Shown: in pieces, positions 59,216 through 64,000 of the stretch
Layout of the letters: each line of letters starts with the position of its first letter
Position numbering within the stretch: position 1 is the first letter of the stretch
Assembly: GCA_030649735.1 (NCBI GenBank)
Contig: JAUSFL010000008.1
Location: 85,141 to 149,140, forward strand
Direction of reading: 5' to 3'
Length of the DNA: 64,000 nt
Origin: Candidatus Iainarchaeum sp.
Lineage (GTDB): Archaea > Iainarchaeota > Iainarchaeia > Iainarchaeales > UBA10191
Notes under the pieces: generated by a model
Told to the model about the DNA's origin: nothing
The model's database searches: none
Seen by the model: only the letters and a program-made list of their open reading frames with translations
Translations under genes and position numbers: made by a program

Positions 59216-59288
59216 GGCCGCGACCGGGAATTGAACCCGGGTTTCAAGAGCCACAGTCTTGAGTCCTAACCACTGGACGATCGCAGCC
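59216..59288 (-). tRNA. tRNA-His(GTG) with encoded G-1
   Basis: 73 nt including a G at -1 opposite C73, the identity element of tRNA-His. Acceptor GCTGCGA/TCGCGGC, D-loop AGTGGTTA, anticodon stem CAAGA/TCTTG with loop CTGTGGC, and T-stem CCGGG/CCCGG with loop TTCAATT. It sits just upstream of hisGE and hisS on the same strand. Confidence 0.92.
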
Positions 59289-59541
59289 ATGCTTGGCTTT
59301 GCCTGCAAGCAAAAGCTAGAGCTTACAGTACAATTTGGTAATAATGCTTTAGAATAAGAGTTCACAGGTGTGAAAAGATTGTTCTCCAATCTGCCAAAAT
59401 CAATTTCATTGGCAGGTTTTTCTAATGTGAAGACACTCACTTTTCATACTTGTCAAACTAATTGTTTTAGAAAAGGCTTTTAAACAAGAGCCGAAAAAAG
59501 CCCTCTTTTCATTGAAATGTGATGAATTAGGAATTGAAATT

Positions 59542-59623
59542 GCAGGAGGGAGGACTTGCACCCCCGAAGGCACTAAGCCACTGGCGCCTAAAGCCAGCCG
59601 AATTGCTGCTATCGGACTCCTGC
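59542..59623 (-). tRNA. tRNA-Leu(TAG)
   Basis: 82 nt with a long variable arm (TGGCTTAGTGCCTTC), as in class II tRNAs. Acceptor GCAGGAG/CTCCTGC, anticodon stem CTGGC/GCCAG, loop TTTAGGC, and T-stem GGGGG/CCTCC. The D-loop AGCAGCAA has A18 and the T-loop TGCAAGT has G55. It is the middle of the His-Leu-Arg tRNA run; the 253 nt before it (59289-59541) contain no gene that I can support, only a 7-bp inverted repeat near 59390. Confidence 0.88.
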
Positions 59624-59628
59624 AGTTT

Positions 59629-59771
59629 GGCCACGCCGGGAGTCGAACCCGGGTCGAAAGCTGTTTGCGGACTTTTCGTTTTTCTTTTTGGGATAACGTA
59701 ACACTTTTTCTTTTTTTAAGAGAAAAAGGGTCCGCCGCAAGCTTTTATGCTATCCACTACACCACGCAGCC
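59629..59771 (-). tRNA. tRNA-Arg(GCG) with 72-nt intron
   Basis: Acceptor GGCTGCG/CGTGGCC (two wobble pairs), D-arm GTGT...GCAT with loop AGTGGATA, anticodon stem AAAGC/GCTTT with anticodon GCG, and T-stem CCGGG/CCCGG with loop TTCGACT. About 72 nt (59663-59734) interrupt the loop after position 37; the intron begins CGGAC and ends GTCCGCAAAC, so it can close into a hairpin. It is separated from tRNA-Leu by only 5 nt. Confidence 0.85.
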
Positions 59772-59806
59772 GTTCTGAAATGATTATTGCTAAAATTTGT
59801 TTTTAA

Positions 59807-60781
59807 TTAGTTTCCTGTTTTTTTGAGAATCAGCAATATTATTGCCGTAAAAAAGCCTGAAAGATTGACTATTATGATGTTTCCGACAAGGAGGAATGCT
59901 GAGGTTATTGAGAATGCTGCAATCAGCCAGTAGAATTCCTCGATTTTTTGAATGAATGGAATTTGCTTTTTTATTGTGTCAAAATCAATGCTTTGCTTCA
60001 AGGAATTCATGTTTTCCTGTGATTTTTGCTTGGCTAATTCTTTTGCTGCCGGGCTGTCAATTTGGGTTTCCAAATTAGTCATCATTTGTACGAAAGACTG
60101 GGCGTCAGGGTCTTGGCTTGCTTTGAGCTTTTCAAACTGCGGGGTAGAGGTTATTTGTTGCAGTGACTGTTTTCCTACCTGAATGCTTGCGTTTGCAGAG
60201 ATTTCAGCAAGGCCTGAATTGTCTCCGCCTTGATTTAATGCAATGCTTATAGCTTCCTGCTCGAATTCTTGAATGAATTTCTGCTGGTTTTCTGAAACAA
60301 TGTAGCAAGTGCTTACAAAAATGCCTACGGCTATAATCAGGACTGCTTTTTGCGTTGCGTTCGCGCTCGTCCTGAAGGAAACGAATTTCTTGAATTCCTG
60401 CTTTTTCAAGAATGCTGTCTCAATCAATGCGATTATTGAAATCAAGAGAAAGATTGAGAGGAAAATTCTTTCAGTGCTTGCGCCAAAAGCCAATAGCGTG
60501 AACGCTATTCCGATTGCCAATCCAATAAAGCTTGCTTCGTAAACTATTTTTTTATTGTCTTCCTTAAGGCAGAGCGCGTTGATTACTGCAAAATCGATTG
60601 CGGCAATTACCAGGAATGCCAAAAAACCGAAGGAAAGCATTTTTGCGGCTGTTTGCTGCAGGCCTGTCAGGGTTGCAAGCTGGATTGCCTCAAAGCCTGA
60701 ATTGCTCAAGAAATAGCCGCATGCTATTGTGAGGATTGCGATTATTGTCCCGTAGATTATGATTTGCCTTGTGTTTTCCAT
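59807..60781 (-). CDS. hypothetical membrane protein
   Basis: 324 residues. Four helices occupy the first 160 residues (IIIYGTIIAILTIACGYFL; MLSFGFLAFLVIAAIDFAV; ASFIGLAIGIAFTLLAFG; IFLSIFLLISIIALIETAF). After a fifth helix (AVLIIAVGIFVSTCYIV) comes an extracytoplasmic helical region of about 110 residues, rich in Gln and Ser, then two further helices. Not recognised. It follows the methionine aminopeptidase gene by 12 nt and may be cotranscribed with it. Confidence 0.65.
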   Translation of the reverse strand: MENTRQIIIYGTIIAILTIACGYFLSNSGFEAIQLATLTGLQQTAAKMLSFGFLAFLVIAAIDFAVINALCLKEDNKKIVYEASFIGLAIGIAFTLLAFGASTERIFLSIFLLISIIALIETAFLKKQEFKKFVSFRTSANATQKAVLIIAVGIFVSTCYIVSENQQKFIQEFEQEAISIALNQGGDNSGLAEISANASIQVGKQSLQQITSTPQFEKLKASQDPDAQSFVQMMTNLETQIDSPAAKELAKQKSQENMNSLKQSIDFDTIKKQIPFIQKIEEFYWLIAAFSITSAFLLVGNIIIVNLSGFFTAIILLILKKTGN

Positions 60782-60793
60782 TTTTGACCAGTT

Positions 60794-61693
60794 TTATTCC
60801 ACAAGAATTTTTACTTCGCCGTTGTTTATAATAATGCTTGTTTCTGCCTGGCTCACGAGCTTTCCTTTCTGCTCGTGAAGGATTGGGTATTGGTGCAGTA
60901 TGCCGCGCTGCATTAATTCTTTCAGCGCGATTTTGCGCTCGAATTCTGAAAGATTTAATTCTTTTTGAATCCATCTTTCGGCGAATGGAAGAGTCCTGTA
61001 TTCTTTTTCCACTAGCGCGAGAATTTTCCTTGCTGTCTGGCCGCGGCAGTTTTGCGGAGCCTGCATTGAAAAAATTTCCACTTCATTTCCTTCCATCACG
61101 TGGCCTTGGCCGTCAGTCGCGAAAGGCTCTATTGCGAAAGCCATTTCATCCTCCAGGACTTTCGAGTCCTTGTTTGCGTGGTTTGGGATTGTCGGGAAAG
61201 CGTGGGTTTCATACTTTGCAAGCCCGTGGCCTGAAAGATTGTAAACTGGATTAAAGCCAAAGCTTTTGATTGTTTTTTCAATCTCTTCGCCAATTTTCCC
61301 AATCTCCAATCCTGGTTTTACCAGCGTTAAGGCATTTTCAAGCGCTTTTTCGCTTGCTTCAACAAGCTTTTGGTTTTTGCCTGAAAAATCAACAGTGCAG
61401 GCGCAGTCTGCAATGAATCCTTCAACGTGCACGCCAATGTCAATTTTTAAAACATCATTTTCCCGGATTTCCAATTCATCATTTATTTTTGGAGTGTAAT
61501 GCGCGGCAACATTGTTTGCTGAAAGGTTTACTGGAAACGCAGGCCTTCCGCCTTCTTCAATGATTTCTTCCTCAATGCCTTCAGCCAAGTCAAAAAGTGT
61601 CATTCCAACTTTAGCGTGCTTGCGCGCATTGGCTTTCACTTTAGTCGCGATTTTTCCAGCCTTAAGGTAGCAATCGAATTCTTCCTTTTCCAT
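60794..61693 (-). CDS. map: methionine aminopeptidase, type II
   Basis: 299 residues. It removes the initiator methionine from new proteins. The dinuclear metal site is complete: Asp in LKIDIGVHVEGFIADCACTVDF (two), His in NLSGHGLAKYETH, Glu in FAIEPFATDG and Glu in SQAETSIIIN. The substrate His is in NVAAHYTPK. The helical insert between 200 and 270 (EKEYRTLPFAERWIQKEL) defines the archaeal/eukaryotic type II. The ATG is at 61693. Confidence 0.95.
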   Translation of the reverse strand: MEKEEFDCYLKAGKIATKVKANARKHAKVGMTLFDLAEGIEEEIIEEGGRPAFPVNLSANNVAAHYTPKINDELEIRENDVLKIDIGVHVEGFIADCACTVDFSGKNQKLVEASEKALENALTLVKPGLEIGKIGEEIEKTIKSFGFNPVYNLSGHGLAKYETHAFPTIPNHANKDSKVLEDEMAFAIEPFATDGQGHVMEGNEVEIFSMQAPQNCRGQTARKILALVEKEYRTLPFAERWIQKELNLSEFERKIALKELMQRGILHQYPILHEQKGKLVSQAETSIIINNGEVKILVE

Positions 61694-61737
61694 AATTAAA
61701 GATTCCTTGCTTGTTTTTTTAAAATGAGATTTTTTCT

Positions 61738-63891
61738 TTAGCAGTTTGTCCCGATTTCGTCCGCTGCTATGCGCAAGTCTACAATGTCTGTTGCCGTGTC
61801 TGCGTTGAGGTTGTAGGCCAGGTCTTTTTGGTTTATTGCTTTTGCCATTGCGACCAAATCCAAGATGTTTATTGTTCCGTCTTTTTTTGCGTCAGGGCAC
61901 GCGCTTGTTGGGACAATAATGCATTGCCTTTGGATGTTGCATTTTTTTCCTGCTCCGCACAAGACGCCGTTTCCTGTTCCGGCGCTCCAACCGCCATTCC
62001 ATTCGTCGTTTGGCAATTGTGGCTTTGCGTAATAGTTTCCTTTAATTGTGCATTGAGGGACGTTTTGTGCCCACCCACCATTTTCAGCAAGGTCAGGGTT
62101 GTTTGGCTGGTCTTTGTAATGCCAGTGGCTGAATATTTGTCCATTATAGCATAAGAGCCTGTTTGAAGAGTCTCCAGGAATTATTGTATTGGATTGTATT
62201 TTTTGCCCGCTGGAACAGCAGGTTCCTCCTGGCTGGGGTGTTGAGTTATTAGTGCAATCAGTGTCTGTGCAGTCTATTTTTCCGTCGCCGTCATCGTCAA
62301 TGTTATTGGAGCAGTTTTCTGCAGTGAGCGGAATTGCATTATATTCTGTGAAAACCATTATTGAATTAGGCGCAATAGTTTCAGCAATTGGTTGGGTGCT
62401 TGAGAATGGAATTTGGTCGGGGATATAAATAATGTCTCCGGTGGAATTGTCAAATTGGCTTTTTTTAAGACTCTTGATGCTTGACAAACCAGTGCCCGGA
62501 ATGCTGAAGGTTATTGGCTGGCTGTCTGGGTTTACAACCCAAATTGCAATTTTTTGAGGCTCTCCAACTCTTGCGTAATCAATTGCTACAGCGTTTAATT
62601 GAGAGCCTGAACTGACAGTCAATGCCAAGACTCTGAAATCATAGTTTGCTTGGGGAATGCTTTCACTGAGTATTTTCACTGAGTTGAAATTGTATTTTGT
62701 AATGTCGTTGACAGCAACCCCGCGGCCGAGTGTTGCGACAAAACAGCCAGTGCTTCCATTATACCACCATCTTGCTGCGGCGTAAGCGCCTTCCCTAATG
62801 TCTGAGAAAATGTTTTTTGTTGAAATTATTGAATTCTGCAAAACTTTTGCTTTCTTTCTTTCAACTGAAAGATTTTCCCAAGGAATTCCTGAAGATTCTG
62901 CTCCGCAGGACAAATCCCGCGTTTGATCCCCAGCTTCCCCAATTATTATGGGCTTTGTTGTTGAGGCCTTTGCTGAGATTACTTGCTGCGGGCCTGTAGT
63001 GTAATCATGAATTCCAATCGCGTCAATATTGTTTTGAATGTTTTGAAATTCAGCTTGGTTAAAACTCCCGTCAAATCCGATTAATTTAATGCTGCTTAAG
63101 CTTGGATTGCTGTTTAGTTTTGCTTTCATTTGGGAGTAAAGTTCTCTAAAGCTTGCTGGGTATTTTTTTGTCTGGTCTCTTGGGTGGTAAGCCCAATCCC
63201 CATTAGGCTCATTCCATAATGAAATGAATTGGATGTTATTGAATCCTTTGGTGTTCACAATATAGTCCAGGCTGTCGGCAAGCACTCTTGAAAATATGTC
63301 GGCAGAGTAAGGGTGGTCTGATTCAACGCCTTTCGTTGAATTTCGGCTTGTTTTATCTGAGTTACTGCAAGTTCCCGGGTCGCCAGCATACATTCTATGG
63401 CAAAACCTGTTTTGTAAGTTTGTGGGGTCATTGTGGCTTATTTCTGAAAGCCAGAAGTATTGGTCTGGCCAGCAGTTTGTCACTGGCCAAAGGGCAGTGG
63501 TTTGGCATGTCCAATAATTTGTTCCGCTTACGGAAGAATTCAAAAATTTTCCTCCAGTGTCCCAATTTGCAAGCTGTATTGTAATGTTTTTGTCTTTTGC
63601 ATACTGCAAAAAGCCATACAGTCCTTGCATGTCTGTGGCTTCATAAGTTCTTTGCGTTTCTGAAGGCGCATACCATGAAGGACTCCAGCCGAGAACTCTT
63701 GCGAATTGCATGTGCGTACTGTCAAGAAGCGGTCTAAGTTCGCTGTCTGTCCACTGAAAGCTTGTTGAATTAACATTCCATCCAACGCCCTTAAAATTGT
63801 GCGTTGGGCTTGCAAAATTAATGCTTACAGTAACGCCAAATGTGAAAGGCAAAACCAGCAGAAAAGCCAAAAGCAATATTTGTAATTTCAT
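61738..63891 (-). CDS. secreted glycoside hydrolase-like protein with C-terminal dockerin
   Basis: 717 residues. A signal peptide (LQILLLAFLLVLPFTFG) is followed by a clan GH-A-like TIM barrel (about 20-430), with the probable acid/base Glu in FISLWNEPNGDW and nucleophile Glu in PIIIGEAGD. A beta-sandwich domain follows (about 440-540, IAIWVVNPDSQPITFSIPG). Then comes a calcium-binding Cys motif NNIDDDGDGKIDCTDTDCT, a Cys-rich region, and two dockerin-type loops (DAKKDGTINILDLVAMAKA; NADTATDIVDLRIAADEIG) ending in NC. It most resembles GH39/GH30-type xylosidase or glucosidase architecture; the substrate is unknown. A paralogue's end lies 71 nt upstream. Confidence 0.78.
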   Translation of the reverse strand: MKLQILLLAFLLVLPFTFGVTVSINFASPTHNFKGVGWNVNSTSFQWTDSELRPLLDSTHMQFARVLGWSPSWYAPSETQRTYEATDMQGLYGFLQYAKDKNITIQLANWDTGGKFLNSSVSGTNYWTCQTTALWPVTNCWPDQYFWLSEISHNDPTNLQNRFCHRMYAGDPGTCSNSDKTSRNSTKGVESDHPYSADIFSRVLADSLDYIVNTKGFNNIQFISLWNEPNGDWAYHPRDQTKKYPASFRELYSQMKAKLNSNPSLSSIKLIGFDGSFNQAEFQNIQNNIDAIGIHDYTTGPQQVISAKASTTKPIIIGEAGDQTRDLSCGAESSGIPWENLSVERKKAKVLQNSIISTKNIFSDIREGAYAAARWWYNGSTGCFVATLGRGVAVNDITKYNFNSVKILSESIPQANYDFRVLALTVSSGSQLNAVAIDYARVGEPQKIAIWVVNPDSQPITFSIPGTGLSSIKSLKKSQFDNSTGDIIYIPDQIPFSSTQPIAETIAPNSIMVFTEYNAIPLTAENCSNNIDDDGDGKIDCTDTDCTNNSTPQPGGTCCSSGQKIQSNTIIPGDSSNRLLCYNGQIFSHWHYKDQPNNPDLAENGGWAQNVPQCTIKGNYYAKPQLPNDEWNGGWSAGTGNGVLCGAGKKCNIQRQCIIVPTSACPDAKKDGTINILDLVAMAKAINQKDLAYNLNADTATDIVDLRIAADEIGTNC

Positions 63892-63961
63892 TCTTTTTCA
63901 ATTAGTTTCTTTCAAGATTTATACTTTTCCTTATGGAATTATTCAAGTGGTTTTAAAATGG

Positions 63962-64000
63962 CTAGCAGTTTGTCCCGATTTTGTCCGCGGCTGCGCGCAA
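63962..64000 (-). CDS. C-terminal end of a third dockerin-tailed protein (cut by window edge)
   Basis: Only 12 codons and the TAG stop are in the window: LRAAADKIGTNC. This is nearly identical to the last residues of the glycoside hydrolase-like protein (LRIAADEIGTNC at 61738), so a paralogue with the same dockerin end lies upstream in tandem. Nothing can be said of its catalytic part. Confidence 0.7.
   Translation of the reverse strand: MRAAADKIGTNC

Noticed and set aside
59390-59414. A structured RNA in the 253-nt gap before tRNA-Leu
   Set aside because: There is a perfect 7-bp inverted repeat (CTGCCAA/TTGGCAG) but no T-run, promoter pairing or known RNA motif to support a gene or terminator.
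1-64000. Possible CRISPR arrays or rRNA genes
   Set aside because: No regularly spaced repeat series and no rRNA-like stretches were seen on reading both strands; the only repeated motifs are the transposon ends, tRNA fragments and the RHH operator.

Overview
The window is a gene-dense stretch of an archaeal chromosome. The evidence is an archaeal RNA polymerase with B split into B'' and B' behind RpoH/Rpb5, deoxyhypusine synthase, a type II methionine aminopeptidase, a tetraether-synthase-like radical SAM enzyme, TATA boxes 25-30 nt upstream of starts, Shine-Dalgarno sites of the GGTGA type, frequent TTG/GTG starts and tRNA introns after position 37. The mixture of few pathways, many unknown small membrane proteins and large secreted repeat proteins suggests a DPANN lineage (Diapherotrites-like is my guess). 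The phylum cannot be fixed from this window alone.

Layout. 0-2.3 kb: rpoH-rpoB''-rpoB' on the minus strand. 2.6-12.4 kb: amino acid permease, pyruvate phosphate dikinase, an NRAMP-related (probable Mg) transporter coupled to a detached MgtE-type sensor, and a CooC-like ATPase. 12.5-13.6 kb: a LAGLIDADG gene abutting an intron-containing tRNA-Asp. 13.7-31 kb: CTP synthase, a PadR-controlled MacB-like exporter, TerC-like protein, deoxyhypusine synthase plus agmatinase, an operon with an unusual PEP-utilizing-type protein, PAP2, PLD-like protein and glutamate 5-kinase. 31-39 kb: a 1097-residue secreted protein with a dockerin end, an HtrA-like protease and a Tes operon.

40.6-47.4 kb is the clear accessory region. 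A 5.4 kb transposon (41718-47127) carries a SWIM/DDE transposase, a ribbon-helix-helix protein, a nuclease-methyltransferase fusion, a single-TRD specificity protein, an EVE-domain protein and a tiny kinase-like protein. It has degenerate terminal inverted repeats and a 9-10 bp target duplication, and it has split a secreted LamG-type gene whose halves lie on either side in the same frame. An 11 bp copy of the tRNA-Glu 3' end at the far side suggests the interrupted gene itself sits in an older tRNA-targeted insertion. At 55.7-56.8 kb a second LAGLIDADG gene sits at the 3' end of tRNA-Thr(GGT), ends inside that tRNA, and is preceded by a tRNA 3'-end remnant.

47.5-64 kb: HAD phosphatase, DUF4430 plus S-component-like pair, ribose-5-phosphate isomerase, thioredoxin reductase and a Dsb/glutaredoxin cluster, histidyl-tRNA synthetase next to a HisG-HisE fusion and tRNA-His, a tRNA cluster, methionine aminopeptidase, and two tandem dockerin-tailed secreted proteins, the last cut by the window edge.

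Ten complete tRNA genes are present, all on the minus strand. Three have introns (Asp, Tyr, Arg). In three (Asp, Tyr, Leu) the near-universal G18-U55 tertiary pair is replaced by A18-G55, a covariation visible directly in the sequence. No rRNA genes or CRISPR arrays were seen.
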